Below, piece after piece: positions 9,012 through 17,498 of a DNA stretch of 64,000 nt. Source of the stretch: Polyangiaceae bacterium (GTDB taxonomy: Bacteria > Myxococcota_A > Polyangia > Polyangiales > Polyangiaceae); assembly GCA_020633205.1 (NCBI GenBank), contig JACKEB010000012.1, positions 1 to 64,000 of the forward strand. Reading direction: 5' to 3'. Position 1 is the stretch's first letter, and every line of letters starts with the position of its first letter. A program made the position numbers and the translations under genes. Below the pieces are notes generated by a model. The model worked only from the letters and a program-made list of their open reading frames with translations. It had not been told where the DNA came from and made no database searches.

Positions 9012-9040
9012 ATGGACACTACAATCATTGTCATGTCCAT
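9012..9040. promoter_or_regulatory. MarR operator overlapping its own -10 and start codon
   Basis: An imperfect palindrome with outer half-sites ATGGACA and TGTCCAT and inner half-sites ACAAT and ATTGT, centred on position 9026. It covers a candidate -10 (TACAAT, 9020-9025; possible -35 TTGCCG at 8998-9003, 16-bp spacer) and the expected start site. This is the classic position for MarR autorepression. Symmetry and position are seen; binding is inferred. Confidence 0.75.
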
Positions 9041-9497
9041 GGATATGCTGACTGCGATCATCGAGCTTCGCCGCGGCCTCGTGCGCGCGTTCAGCGCGAC
9101 GTTCAGCGGTGAGATCAGCGCCCGCCAGGCTGGCTTGCTGCGGGAGATACGCGCAACGCCTGGCACTTCACAAGCGGCGCTCGCCCGGGCGACGGTCAAC
9201 GACCCGTCCTTTGTCGTGCGTATGTTGGACCAGCTCGAGCGGCGCGGCCTGGTCACGCGGAAGCAGAGCGCGACCGATCGCCGTGAGCGCGAGATCAGTC
9301 TGACGAAGGCGGGGCTCAAGGCCCTCGGGCCGCTGGATGCCACCTTTGACGCGCTTGCGGCTACCACGTCGAAGGCGCTGTCCAAGAGCGAGCAGGCGCA
9401 GTTCATCGCGTTGGCAAGCAAGATCACCGATGCACTCGGCCAAGTTGCGGATTCTGGGGGAGAGCTGGAGGCGCGACGTGTCGGCGGCACCGCGTGA
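9033..9497 (+). CDS. MarR-family transcriptional regulator
   Basis: About 154 residues with the MarR winged helix: ARQAGLLREIRATPGTSQAALARAT, then DPSFVVRMLDQLERRGLVTRKQSATDRREREISLTKAG, whose D-R-R-E wing is diagnostic. In-frame ATGs lie at 9012, 9033, 9039 and 9045. The first lies in the palindrome upstream of the predicted transcription start, so 9033 is preferred and would make the mRNA leaderless. The gene overlaps the next by 20 bp, so it is the first gene of an efflux operon that it probably represses. Confidence 0.92.
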   Translation: MSMDMLTAIIELRRGLVRAFSATFSGEISARQAGLLREIRATPGTSQAALARATVNDPSFVVRMLDQLERRGLVTRKQSATDRREREISLTKAGLKALGPLDATFDALAATTSKALSKSEQAQFIALASKITDALGQVADSGGELEARRVGGTA

Positions 9498-10767
9498 AGC
9501 AGAAGTTCTGGGCGAAACCGAGTCGAGCGGCTCCCAAGGGCGCCAACCTCCGGCGGCTCCCAGCCGGCTGAGCGCTCTCAGGCATCCGCGGGTTCGCCGC
9601 GTGCTGCTGGGTGTCGTGGCGGCGCTGCTCGCCGGAGCGGGTCTCTGGTGGGTGCGCTATCGCCCTTACGTCACCACAGACGATGCACGCATCGCTGCCC
9701 CAACCGTCGCCGTCGCGGCCGACGGCGTGGGCGGCCGAGTGGTGAAAGTACTGGTACGCGAGGGCGAGCGAGTCGAAGCAGGACAAGCCCTGATTCAGCT
9801 CGACTCGGACTCCGAGCGCGCCCAGGTCCTGCGCGCCGAAGCCAGCGTGAAGCTGGCGGAAGCCAACGTTGCCGAAGCCAAGACCGGCCTCGCGCTCGAA
9901 CGGCATCTCGCGAGCGCCTCCGTGAGCCGCGCCAAGGCCACAGTTCACTCTGCGAAGGCCGCGCTCTTGCGTACAGTGCACGGTCCCCGCAACGAAGAGC
10001 TCGACCAAGCCAAAGCACGGGTGGCCGCCGCCAAGGCACGTGTCGCCGAAGCGTCCCGCAACTTCGAGCGCACGCAGAGCTTGCTCGATCAGGGTGCATC
10101 GACCCAGCAGTCACTTGATTCCGCGCGGACAACTAAAGAGTCGGCGGAGGCGAGCTTGAAGGCTGAACAGGCAGGCTTGGACCTGCTCGAAGAAGGCTCA
10201 CGCCCTGAGGATGTGTCGATTTCCCGAGGCCAGGTGGCGCTGGCGGAAGCGAACCTCGAAGAGGCGGGCACCGGCGCCGATAAGGTCGCGCTGAAGAAGC
10301 GTCAGCTGGACAAGGCGGAGGCGCAGCTGTCGAGTGCCAAGGCGGAGCTAGCCCTTGCCAAGCTGGCCCTCGACCGCACGACCCTGAAGAGCCCGACCGC
10401 CGGTGTGGTGGTGCGCGTGCAAGCGGACCCGGGAGAACACCTGTCGACCGGACAAGGCGCAGTCACCGTAGTCGATATCGACCACGCATACGTGGCGGCG
10501 AACGTCGAGGAGACCCAGTCTGCGCGGCTCGCCGAGGGGCAAGCGGTTCAGGTCTCGGTCGACGAGGGAGGCGAACTGCGCGGTCACGTCGACGTCGTCG
10601 CTCAGAGCGCCGCTTCCGCCTTTGCACTGATCCCCGCGGATAACGCCGCAGGCAACTTCACCAAGGTGGTGCAGCGCATCCCGATTCGTGTGGCGCTCGA
10701 TCAGAACCCGCGACTCGCAGCGCTGCGGGTGGGGCAATCGGTGGAGCTGCGGATCCGCGTGCAATGA
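9478..10767 (+). CDS. HlyD/EmrA-family membrane fusion protein
   Basis: 429 residues from a GTG at 9478 that has GGAG 7 bases upstream; the longer frame runs backwards through marR and is not credible. One N-terminal membrane helix (VLLGVVAALLAGAGLWWV, about 40-57) is followed by the barrel/lipoyl segment beginning VTTDDARIAAPTVAV. A long alpha-helical hairpin follows, rich in A/K/E/Q (about 110-290), then TTLKSPTAGVVV and the closing barrel (FTKVVQRIPIRVAL), as in EmrA. It bridges the inner-membrane pump encoded next to an outer-membrane channel, which is not in the window. Confidence 0.93.
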   Translation: MSAAPREAEVLGETESSGSQGRQPPAAPSRLSALRHPRVRRVLLGVVAALLAGAGLWWVRYRPYVTTDDARIAAPTVAVAADGVGGRVVKVLVREGERVEAGQALIQLDSDSERAQVLRAEASVKLAEANVAEAKTGLALERHLASASVSRAKATVHSAKAALLRTVHGPRNEELDQAKARVAAAKARVAEASRNFERTQSLLDQGASTQQSLDSARTTKESAEASLKAEQAGLDLLEEGSRPEDVSISRGQVALAEANLEEAGTGADKVALKKRQLDKAEAQLSSAKAELALAKLALDRTTLKSPTAGVVVRVQADPGEHLSTGQGAVTVVDIDHAYVAANVEETQSARLAEGQAVQVSVDEGGELRGHVDVVAQSAASAFALIPADNAAGNFTKVVQRIPIRVALDQNPRLAALRVGQSVELRIRVQ

Positions 10768-12341
10768 CCCAATCCGCAGCCCTCGACCCGAGCTATCGCT
10801 GGAAGGTGCTCGGGGTGGTGATGGTCGGCACCGTGATGTCAGCGCTCGACGCCAGCATCGTGAACGTGGCGTTGCCAAACATCATGGCGAGCTTCGGCGC
10901 CAACGTGGACCAGATCGAGTGGGTGGTCACCGGCTACATGCTCGGCTTCTCCACCTTCATGCCACTCACCGCGTGGCTCCGCGAGCGCATTGGCTATCGC
11001 TCGCTGTACATGGGCAGCCTCGCCGTGTTCACCTTGGGTTCCGTATTGTGTGGGCTGGCGCCGAACCTGACCACGCTGGTCATCGCTCGGGTGATTCAGG
11101 CATTCGGCGGCGGCGCAGTGACCCCGACGGGGATGGCCTTGATCGCCGAGGTCTTTCCGCCCAAGGAGCGCGGGCGCGCGCTGGGCTACTGGGGCGTGGG
11201 CGTGATCCTCGGCCCGGCGATTGGGCCGACCCTTGGTGGTTACCTCACGGAAATATTCGGCTGGCGCAGCATCTTCAATATCAACCTGCCGGTCGGTATG
11301 ATCGCGCTCGCTGCTTCCGCCCGCGTCTTGCAGCGAGAGGAAGGCGGAAGCCGCCAGGGGCGGCCGTTCGATCTCCCTGGCTTCTTGCTGTTGTCGAGCT
11401 TCCTGGTGACCGCGTTGCTAGCGCTCTCGAATGGCAACCACGAGGGCTGGACTTCCCGCTACGTCATCGTTTGCGCGGTAGTCAGTGCGATTTCCTTTGC
11501 GTTGTTCATGGCGGTGGAGTCGGTCGTGGGCGAAGGGATCCTTGACCTCGGTCTGTTCAAGAACACGCAGTTTTCGGTCGCCCTCGTGGTCACCGGCGCG
11601 CGCTCGATCGCGCTCTATGGGGGCACCTTCTTATTGCCGCTCTTCTTGCAGAGCTATATGGGGCGATCAGAGGTCGAAGCGGGACTCTTGCTTCTGCCTG
11701 GGGCGTTGGTGATCGGAGCGATGATGCCCATTGCCGCGCGGATCGCAGAGCGCACGGGTCCTCGGCTCCCGACGCTCTTGGGCCTGGTACTCACGGCGCT
11801 CTTCATGTGGATGTACCGTCGCCTCGATGTCACGACGAGTACCTGGGACGTGCTGTTCCCCACGCTGATTCGTGGCGTTGGACTCGGGCTCTTGATCACC
11901 CCTGTCATGACCGCTGCCATGAACGCCGTGCCCACGCAGAATGCCGGCATGGCCTCATCCATGTTGAGTCTCACGCAGCAGGTCGCGGGTTCTTTGGGCA
12001 TCGCCGTCTTGGCATCGGTGCTCGGTCATCGAGCCACTTTTCATCGAGCCGTGGTTGGCGAGAGCCTGCGCGCGAGTTCCCCAGCGCTGCTCGAGGTGAC
12101 CCACGACGTCACCTTGCGAGCGCTCGAGCTTGGGGTCCCTCCTCACGCCGCGCTCGCAGTCGCTCAGACCACAGTCGGCAAGCACGCGGTACTTGCGGCG
12201 GGTGTCTTGAGTTTCAACGACGCGTTTTTGGTCGGCGCCGGTGTGGTGCTGATCGGCGTGATCCCCGCGCTGTTGCTCAAAGACGTCGCGCGCGGTGCGA
12301 GCTCGGACAGCTCCAGCGAGCAAGCACACGTGCTGGAGTAG
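10764..12341 (+). CDS. DHA2-family (EmrB/QacA) MFS drug transporter
   Basis: 525 residues with about 14 hydrophobic segments. The family signature SALDASIVNVALPNIMASF lies in TM1. Motif A-like RERIGYRSLYMG and motif C-like GVILGPAIGPTLGGYL are present. ATGA overlap with the fusion-protein gene implies coupled translation. Together with MarR and the EmrA-like protein this is a complete inner-membrane efflux operon, proton-driven and probably exporting hydrophobic or phenolic compounds (family knowledge; the substrate is not deducible). Confidence 0.94.
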   Translation: MTQSAALDPSYRWKVLGVVMVGTVMSALDASIVNVALPNIMASFGANVDQIEWVVTGYMLGFSTFMPLTAWLRERIGYRSLYMGSLAVFTLGSVLCGLAPNLTTLVIARVIQAFGGGAVTPTGMALIAEVFPPKERGRALGYWGVGVILGPAIGPTLGGYLTEIFGWRSIFNINLPVGMIALAASARVLQREEGGSRQGRPFDLPGFLLLSSFLVTALLALSNGNHEGWTSRYVIVCAVVSAISFALFMAVESVVGEGILDLGLFKNTQFSVALVVTGARSIALYGGTFLLPLFLQSYMGRSEVEAGLLLLPGALVIGAMMPIAARIAERTGPRLPTLLGLVLTALFMWMYRRLDVTTSTWDVLFPTLIRGVGLGLLITPVMTAAMNAVPTQNAGMASSMLSLTQQVAGSLGIAVLASVLGHRATFHRAVVGESLRASSPALLEVTHDVTLRALELGVPPHAALAVAQTTVGKHAVLAAGVLSFNDAFLVGAGVVLIGVIPALLLKDVARGASSDSSSEQAHVLE

Positions 12342-12397
12342 CGCTGAGTCCGATCGGGGTTGGGGGAGGGAGAACCGTCGCGTACCCTCCTCAACTG

Positions 12398-12814
12398 ATG
12401 TCAGAACAGAACCAAGCAGAGCCGCTCCGTGGCGGCTGCTTTTGTGGCGCCTTGCGCTACCAAGTTGACCGGCCCTTGGTCGGTGCTCAGAGCTGTCATT
12501 GTTCGAAGTGTCGAAAGGTGTTTAGCGGTGCGGGCTCCTCCTTTGGGTTCCTCGCCCCAGACAGCTTCAGCTGGGTCGACGAACCTCGCGCGCTGAGCCG
12601 CTACGCAAGCGGCGATGGCTGGGAGATCGGCTTCTGCGGAACGTGCGGGTCCACCCTGTGCGGGATCCACGAAGGCACCGTGCGTGGAGTCACGCTCGGG
12701 AGCATCGACGGCGACCCGGGGATCCAGATCGCCCGCCACCTCTTCGTCGGCTCCAAGGCCCCCTGGGATCACATCGGGGGCGATGCCCCGCAGTTCGATG
12801 AGGGAGGGGACTAG
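12398..12814 (+). CDS. GFA-family (CENP-V/GFA domain) zinc protein
   Basis: 138 residues. The zinc ligands of the GFA/CENP-V fold are visible: GGCFCGALRY near the N-terminus, SCHCSKCRK, and CGTCGSTLCG. It is named after glutathione-dependent formaldehyde-activating enzyme, but most members have no proven enzymatic role. The start ATG at 12398 begins just before the first zinc motif. A much longer overlapping frame beginning inside the MFS gene is not coding. Confidence 0.9.
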   Translation: MSEQNQAEPLRGGCFCGALRYQVDRPLVGAQSCHCSKCRKVFSGAGSSFGFLAPDSFSWVDEPRALSRYASGDGWEIGFCGTCGSTLCGIHEGTVRGVTLGSIDGDPGIQIARHLFVGSKAPWDHIGGDAPQFDEGGD

Positions 12815-12912
12815 CGTCGCGGTTTTTTCTTTCAGCGAGCGATGAGTTTGGGTTCTCGCTGGGGTCAAAGGAGTAGCTCGGCTCAAGCAGCCGAAGAAAC
12901 ACGGAGCTTCTG

Positions 12913-13326
12913 ATGACGATTCAAGCCGCGACTCCCTATTTCATCCTCAACGGCCACGCCCGCCAGGCCATCGAGTTCTACTCCGGAGCGCTGGGCGCCA
13001 GCGCGGAGCCCCTGCTCACCTTTGGCCAGATGGATCAAAGCTGCAGCGAGGCGCAAAAGGATAACGTGATGCACTGCGTGCTCAAGGTGGGGGCAACCAC
13101 GTTGATGCTGAGCGATGGGCCGGCAGCTGGAGAGTTGCCTCCCAGTGGGCTCGTCTGCGTAGCTCTCGATTTCGACGACGCAGACGAGCTTCGACGTGTG
13201 TTTGGTGCGCTCGAGCAAGGCGGCGAGGTCGTCAACGCGGTGTTTGACGCGCCGTGGGGCGCACTGTTTGGCGTCGTGCGGGATCGCTTCGGTGTTGAGT
13301 GGATGCTCAACTGCCTGAAAAACTGA
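12913..13326 (+). CDS. VOC-superfamily protein (PhnB / 3-demethylubiquinone-methyltransferase-like)
   Basis: 137 residues in two beta-alpha-beta-beta-beta modules. PYFILNGHARQAIEFYSGALGA at the start and the closing VVRDRFGVEWMLN are typical of the PhnB-like glyoxalase subgroup. The function of this subgroup is undefined despite its database names. It is followed by another VOC gene, of a different subgroup, 99 bp downstream. The G+C-rich third positions agree with this strand, not with a long antisense frame. Confidence 0.9.
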   Translation: MTIQAATPYFILNGHARQAIEFYSGALGASAEPLLTFGQMDQSCSEAQKDNVMHCVLKVGATTLMLSDGPAAGELPPSGLVCVALDFDDADELRRVFGALEQGGEVVNAVFDAPWGALFGVVRDRFGVEWMLNCLKN

Positions 13327-13425
13327 GGCGCTCTGGATTCGGTTCCTCCCGGAAAATCCGTTACCAGGCGAGCTGGTCAGCAAGTTGGTCGCGGCGCGAG
13401 CCGCCGAGAACCTCGCGCGAGGGAA

Positions 13426-13806
13426 ATGAGCATGAGCATTCAGAAGGTCGCGTTCACGATGTACCCCATCAAGGACCCCGATCGCGCCCGGCGGTTCTAC
13501 GAAGAGACGCTTGGGCTGAAGGTCGGTATGCACGGCGGCCAGCATGGCGTGGTGTGGATCGAATACGACCTGCCTGGAGGCGGCTGCTTGGCGTTGACCA
13601 ACGTGGGTGACGCCTCGCCCAGTACGAATTCGGGTGGGACCATCGCCCTCGAGGTCAGCGACCTTGCAGCCCTCGTCGCGGAGCTGAAGGCCAAGGGCGT
13701 CGAGTTTTCTGCCGAGGGGATCCGCGGCCCGCACTGCGCGATGGCCGTTTGTCTCGACTCCGAAGGCAACTCGATCCTCCTGCATCAGCTCGACAGCCCC
13801 TCCTGA
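13426..13806 (+). CDS. VOC-superfamily protein (glyoxalase/bleomycin-resistance-like)
   Basis: 126 residues. It begins with VAFTMYPIKDPDRARRFYEETLGLKVG, a VOC module 1 pattern, and ends with CLDSEGNSILLHQL, supplying the usual metal-site Glu position region. The start at 13426 has GAGGG upstream; an in-frame ATG at 13432 is an alternative. No substrate can be inferred. It is co-directional with the preceding VOC gene and the RibD-like gene. Confidence 0.9.
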   Translation: MSMSIQKVAFTMYPIKDPDRARRFYEETLGLKVGMHGGQHGVVWIEYDLPGGGCLALTNVGDASPSTNSGGTIALEVSDLAALVAELKAKGVEFSAEGIRGPHCAMAVCLDSEGNSILLHQLDSPS

Positions 13807-13843
13807 CAGTACGCTGTCAGCGCTACCGCGTAAGCTCGACCCC

Positions 13844-14416
13844 ATGAGCTCAACCGGCAAACTCCGCGTGTACATCGCTTGCTCCCTCGACGGCTTCATT
13901 GCCGGCGCCGACGACGACCTGTCGTGGCTGCCGGGTGTGGAGAGCGAACCAGGAGGGCTGCCTCCGGAGCCCGAATCGGCCAGCGGCGCCCTCGGCTTCG
14001 AACAATTCCTCGGGGAACTAGGTGCCGTGCTGATGGGTCGACGCACCTACGAGGTGGTCGAAGGGTTTGGGGGAGAGTGGCCCTACGGGGAGCTGCCGAT
14101 GCTGATCGCGACCTCTCGCGAGCTAGTCACTCAACGGCCGCAAGTGACTGGCGCAGCAGGAGACATCCAGACCTTGGTTAAGCAAGCGCTCGAGCTAGCG
14201 GGTGGCAAGGACGTCTACATCGACGGCGGCAACCTGATACGCCAGGCGCTTGACGCGAAGCTGATCGACGATTTGGTGGTCACCCTCGCTCCCATCGTAT
14301 TAGGCAGCGGGATCCCGCTGTTCGCGGGGGTGAGCGCTCGCCACGGTTTCGAAACCCTGGGCCACTACCCGTTTCCGGGCGGCATGGTGCAGTGGCACCT
14401 GCGTCCACGACGTTAG
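13844..14416 (+). CDS. Dihydrofolate reductase-like protein (RibD C-terminal domain family)
   Basis: 190 residues. RVYIACSLDGFIAGADDDLSWL at the start, VLMGRRTYEVV, DVYIDGGNLIRQALDAKLIDDLVVTLAPIVLGSGIPLF and the C-terminal sheet match the stand-alone RibD_C/'dihydrofolate reductase' family (PF01872). These are NADPH-binding reductases whose individual substrates are mostly unknown. The stop is followed immediately, in the same frame, by a remnant of an amidase gene. Confidence 0.9.
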   Translation: MSSTGKLRVYIACSLDGFIAGADDDLSWLPGVESEPGGLPPEPESASGALGFEQFLGELGAVLMGRRTYEVVEGFGGEWPYGELPMLIATSRELVTQRPQVTGAAGDIQTLVKQALELAGGKDVYIDGGNLIRQALDAKLIDDLVVTLAPIVLGSGIPLFAGVSARHGFETLGHYPFPGGMVQWHLRPRR

Positions 14417-14419
14417 CGA

Positions 14420-14674
14420 CTTACCACGAAACCCGGCAGAGCAATCGAGGTCGACGGCGCGCCGCTGCCTTACTACGCCCAGGTTGCGCCACTCATTCCG
14501 GCGAACCTATCAGGCGTTCCCGCTTTGGCGGTGCCCGCGGGGCAGGATGAGCACGGGCTCCCCATTGGCTTGCAGATCATCGGACCACGCTGGCGCGAGC
14601 TAGAGCTCATCGGTTTCGCGAAGGCGTTGGAGGCTTCAGGCATGCTGCCGGGCTTCAGCTGGCCAGCGCTTTAG
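14420..14674 (+). pseudogene. Amidase C-terminal fragment (5' part missing)
   Basis: The open frame after the RibD-like stop translates to about 84 residues with no start codon of its own. It contains ANLSGVPALAVPAGQ followed by HGLPIGLQIIGPRW, the C-terminal hallmark of amidase-signature enzymes (PF01425), and ends in a normal TAG. The Lys, cis-Ser and nucleophile Ser regions are absent. It differs clearly from the intact amidase at 30675, so it is not a recent copy of that gene. It converges on the ECF sigma gene, the two stop codons overlapping by 2 bp. Confidence 0.8.
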
Positions 14675-15909
14675 TCACCCTCGAGCCGAGCAGCGCGCAT
14701 CAAGAGGTAGTCCCGCTCAGGATAGCTCGTGGTCTTTGAAGCTGCCGCGCGGTAATGAGAGAGCGCTGCTGCAACTTCCCCTTGTCGTTCGAGCAGGTGA
14801 GCGCGTGCCACGTGCAGCCGTAGGTGGTCGGTGACTCGCGGGTCACGCGCCTCGAGCGCGCTCAACAACTCGAGCCCGTGTGCAGGGCCGTGCACCATCG
14901 CGGACGCCACGGCCCCGTTCAAGGCGACCATTGGGTTCTGCGTTAGGCGATATAGCGCCTCGTACAAGGCGCTGATTTGGGTCCAGTCCGTCGTTTCCGC
15001 CGTTTCGGCTTCGTCGTGCAGCGCTGCGATGGCCGCTTGGATTTGATAGCTCCCAGTCGGGCCGCGTTGCATCGCCGCCTCGATGCGGCGCGTGCCTTCC
15101 TCAATCTGCGCCGCGTCCCACAGGGTGCGGTCTTGTTCGTCGAGCGGGATGGGCTCCCCGAGTGCACCCACTCGGGCTTTGCGCCGAGCGTCGGTCAGCA
15201 GCATCAGCGCTAGCAGCCCCTCCACCTCAGAATCCTCAGGGAAACCTTGAAACAACTGACGGGTCAGCCGAATGGCTTCCAGCGCAAGGTCCACGCGCAA
15301 CAGTTGTTCCCCGCCGCTCGCGTAGCCTTCGTTGAACACGAGATACAGCACCTGCATCACCGCAGCGAGGCGCTCGCGAAGCTTCCTCTCCCCCGGAAGC
15401 GCAAACGGGACCTCGGACTGCTTGATACTCTGCTTCGCGCGGCTGATCCGCTGCGCCATCGTGGCTTCGGGGACCAAGAAGGCGCGCGCGATTTCCTGCG
15501 TCGTGAGGCCGCCCACGGCTCGCAGTGTGAGCGCGATGGCCGATGGTCGCGTCAGCGCCGGGTGACAGCACATGAACAGAAGCTTGAGCGCGTCGTCGTG
15601 TTCGAACTCGAGCGCGCTGTCGGGCGCTGGGGCGTGCTGCTCTTCCGGCTGCATCACCACCAGCTCTTCTCTGCGGCGACGGGCGAGCTCCGCACGCTGA
15701 ATGTCTTGCATACGCCGCTTGGCGACGTGCACCAACCAACCGCAAGGGTTCTCTGGGGTGCCTTGTTCGGGCCACTGCTGAGCCGCCGCGATCAGCGCCT
15801 CTTGAAGCACGTCTTCCGCTGCGGCGAAATCGCCGTAGCGACGCACCAGCACGCCGAGCACCTGAGGCGCAACATCACGCAACAGACGCTCGACGTGGAA
15901 CGGGTTCAT
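14671..15909 (-). CDS. ECF sigma factor, ECF42 type (sigma70 region 2/4 + DUF6596/TPR-like C-domain)
   Basis: 412 residues. Region 2 is RYGDFAAAEDVLQEALIAAAQQWP...GWLVHVAKRRMQDIQRAE. Region 4 is LRAVGGLTTQEIARAFLVPEATMAQRISRAKQSI. A C-terminal extension of over 200 residues (LYLVFNEGYASGGEQ..., helical, TPR-like) is typical of ECF42 factors. No anti-sigma gene is present; the partner is the DGPF protein encoded 19 bp upstream in the same direction. A second module of the same kind lies at 18842-20838. Confidence 0.93.
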   Translation of the reverse strand: MNPFHVERLLRDVAPQVLGVLVRRYGDFAAAEDVLQEALIAAAQQWPEQGTPENPCGWLVHVAKRRMQDIQRAELARRRREELVVMQPEEQHAPAPDSALEFEHDDALKLLFMCCHPALTRPSAIALTLRAVGGLTTQEIARAFLVPEATMAQRISRAKQSIKQSEVPFALPGERKLRERLAAVMQVLYLVFNEGYASGGEQLLRVDLALEAIRLTRQLFQGFPEDSEVEGLLALMLLTDARRKARVGALGEPIPLDEQDRTLWDAAQIEEGTRRIEAAMQRGPTGSYQIQAAIAALHDEAETAETTDWTQISALYEALYRLTQNPMVALNGAVASAMVHGPAHGLELLSALEARDPRVTDHLRLHVARAHLLERQGEVAAALSHYRAAASKTTSYPERDYLLMRAARLEGD

Positions 15910-15928
15910 CGTTGCCGAGAGGATACGC

Positions 15929-16321
15929 TCAGACCTTGGGGGCTTCCATCACCTGGCGCACCTCGATCGAGAGGTGGAGCGGTTCGCCATCGGAGCCCGG
16001 AGCCATGGAGGCAGCCGCGGCGATCTCGTGGGCGCGTTCAGCCGTCTCGACGTCGACGACCCAGTAGCCGACCAAAAACTCTTTCGTCTCCGCGAATGGG
16101 CCGTCGCTCACCTCGGGTTTGCCGTTCGCGTCACCCTTGACCACGCGGGCGTCTCCCGGTGGCGCGAGTCCTTCCGCACCGATCAGCTCACCTTGGGACG
16201 CGAGCTGGCTCGCGAAGTCCTTCATGAACGCGATGTGGTTCTGAATCGCCTTCGCAGGCCACTCCATCAGCTTGTAGCTCCCACCGCCGTAGGGGGCGTG
16301 CATCATCAGCATGAATTTCAT
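15929..16321 (-). CDS. YCII-related DGPF protein, ECF42 partner
   Basis: 130 residues with the YCII/ferredoxin-like fold and the motif SDGPFAETKEFLVGYWVV that names the DGPF family. The ATG at 16321 (MKFMLMM) is chosen because AAAGGAAC lies upstream and the 33 extra residues of the longer frame are not family-like. It is transcribed with the sigma gene downstream, from a candidate ECF42-type promoter at 16372-16398. DGPF proteins accompany ECF42 factors in many genomes; their biochemical role is unknown. Confidence 0.92.
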   Translation of the reverse strand: MKFMLMMHAPYGGGSYKLMEWPAKAIQNHIAFMKDFASQLASQGELIGAEGLAPPGDARVVKGDANGKPEVSDGPFAETKEFLVGYWVVDVETAERAHEIAAAASMAPGSDGEPLHLSIEVRQVMEAPKV

Positions 16322-16371
16322 GTTCGAAGTTCCTTTGGGTTGGGCACCGCAGGTGTGCGGTTCATGGGGCT

Positions 16372-16398
16372 GTCGGAGCTCGCGGTGGGTTCTCGACA
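16372..16398 (-). promoter_or_regulatory. Candidate ECF42-dependent promoter, module 1
   Basis: On the minus strand TGTCGA (16398-16393) is followed after 17 bp by CGAC (16375-16372), 51 bp before the DGPF start codon. I recall TGTCGA and CG[A/T]C as the -35 and -10 elements described for ECF42 in Streptomyces. The second module has TGTCCG-N17-CGTC at practically the same distance. The sequence is seen; promoter function is inferred. Confidence 0.65.
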
Positions 16399-16400
16399 CA

Positions 16401-16426
16401 GGCCCGACGTTTTTTTTCATCGGGCC
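16401..16426. repeat. Inverted repeat with homopolymer loop
   Basis: GGCCCGA (16401-16407) and TCGGGCC (16420-16426) form a perfect 7-bp inverted repeat whose 12-base loop is mostly a run of eight T on the plus strand. It lies between rsgA and the candidate ECF promoter of the DGPF gene. As an rsgA terminator it would be unusual, because the homopolymer is in the loop rather than after the stem. Confidence 0.4.
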
Positions 16427-16439
16427 GAGTCGATTGCCT

Positions 16440-17498
16440 TCAGCGGTAGCGCTTCGACTTGTCGAAGTGCCTCATTTGCTTGTGGATCGTCTTCCAGCGA
16501 CGCTTGGCGTTGCTCATCTGCTCCGGGCTGTGGCGACGCTCGAACGCAGCAGCCTCCCGCAAGAGTTTGCGATAACTCTGCAGGCGCTCGCTAGCTAGCT
16601 CACCGCTCTCCTCCGCTGCCAGCACGCCGCACCCAGGCTCGGACTCATGTCGACAGTCTGGGAAGCGGCAGCGGGTGGCCAGCTCGGCGATGTCCGCGAA
16701 CGCGGCGTCCAAGCTCGCGTCATCTGCCACGACGCCGAACTCCCGCATGCCCGGGGTGTCGATGAGCACGCTGCCGTTGGCCAGCGGGATGAGCTCGCGT
16801 CGGGTGGTGGCGTGGCGGCCGGTTCCGTCATCGCGGATTTCCGCAACGACCTGCGTCGACTTGCCCTGCAAGCGGTTCACGAGCGACGACTTGCCAACGC
16901 CGGAGGAGCCAATGAAGCCAAAGGTCACCCCAGGCGCCAAGAGCGCCTCGAGCGCTTCGAGCCCCGTGCCTTCGAGGGCGCTCAGGCTCAAGAAGGCGAC
17001 GCCCGGCGCGACCGCTGCGATTTGACCGACGAAGTCGGGGAGGTCTTCCGTTAGGTCGACCTTGTTGAGCACGATGACCGGGCGCGCGCCGCTGTCCCAC
17101 ACGGCAGTCACGTAGCGCTCGAGCCGGCGCGGACTGAAGTCTTCGTTCGCGGAGGTGACGATGAAGAACACATCCACGTTCGCCGCGACCAGCTGTTCGC
17201 CGCCACCGCGCACGGCGCGGCGGACCAAAGCGGTGCGTCGGGGCAACACCGCTTGAATCGTGGCGTGCTCCCCTTGCACGTCGAGCATCACCCAGTCCCC
17301 CGTGTTGGGGCGCTGCGCTCCACTCAACTCATGGCGTAACCGTCCGGAAAGCTCCGCAAGTGGTGCGTCGCAGCCCAGCACATGAAAGCGACTTTGAGCA
17401 GCCGCGGAAACGCGTGCAGGGATCCAACCGTCTGCTGCGTATTCAGCCGCCTGAGCGGCGAAAAAACCTGAAAAACCTAGTTGTTCGAGAGAAAACAC
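16440..17498 (-). CDS. rsgA: Ribosome small-subunit-dependent GTPase A
   Basis: Circularly permuted GTPase that aids late 30S subunit maturation. About 352 residues: OB-fold N-domain, then G4 (VLNKVDL), then G1/P-loop (GSSGVGKSSLVNRL), G3 (DTPGMREFG) and a C-terminal zinc site (CRFPDCRHESEPGC). The order G4-G1-G3 is the family's permutation. A GTG at 17498, with GGAG 9 bases upstream, gives the usual start just before LEQLGFSGFF; an ATG at 17582 is possible but adds 28 atypical residues. Confidence 0.95.
   Translation of the reverse strand: MFSLEQLGFSGFFAAQAAEYAADGWIPARVSAAAQSRFHVLGCDAPLAELSGRLRHELSGAQRPNTGDWVMLDVQGEHATIQAVLPRRTALVRRAVRGGGEQLVAANVDVFFIVTSANEDFSPRRLERYVTAVWDSGARPVIVLNKVDLTEDLPDFVGQIAAVAPGVAFLSLSALEGTGLEALEALLAPGVTFGFIGSSGVGKSSLVNRLQGKSTQVVAEIRDDGTGRHATTRRELIPLANGSVLIDTPGMREFGVVADDASLDAAFADIAELATRCRFPDCRHESEPGCGVLAAEESGELASERLQSYRKLLREAAAFERRHSPEQMSNAKRRWKTIHKQMRHFDKSKRYR

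Noticed and set aside
9337..9477. N-terminal extension of the membrane fusion protein
   Set aside because: Runs through marR in another frame; GTG 9478 with a ribosome-binding site is sufficient.
11807..12397. N-terminal extension of the GFA protein into the MFS gene
   Set aside because: Out-of-frame shadow of the transporter; the GFA fold begins at the ATG 12398.
12883..14046. 387-codon minus-strand ORF
   Set aside because: Antisense to two VOC genes and the start of the RibD-like gene, all with family signatures.
16401..16426. Rho-independent terminator of rsgA
   Set aside because: The T/A run is in the loop, not after the stem, so canonical termination is not supported; listed only as an inverted repeat.
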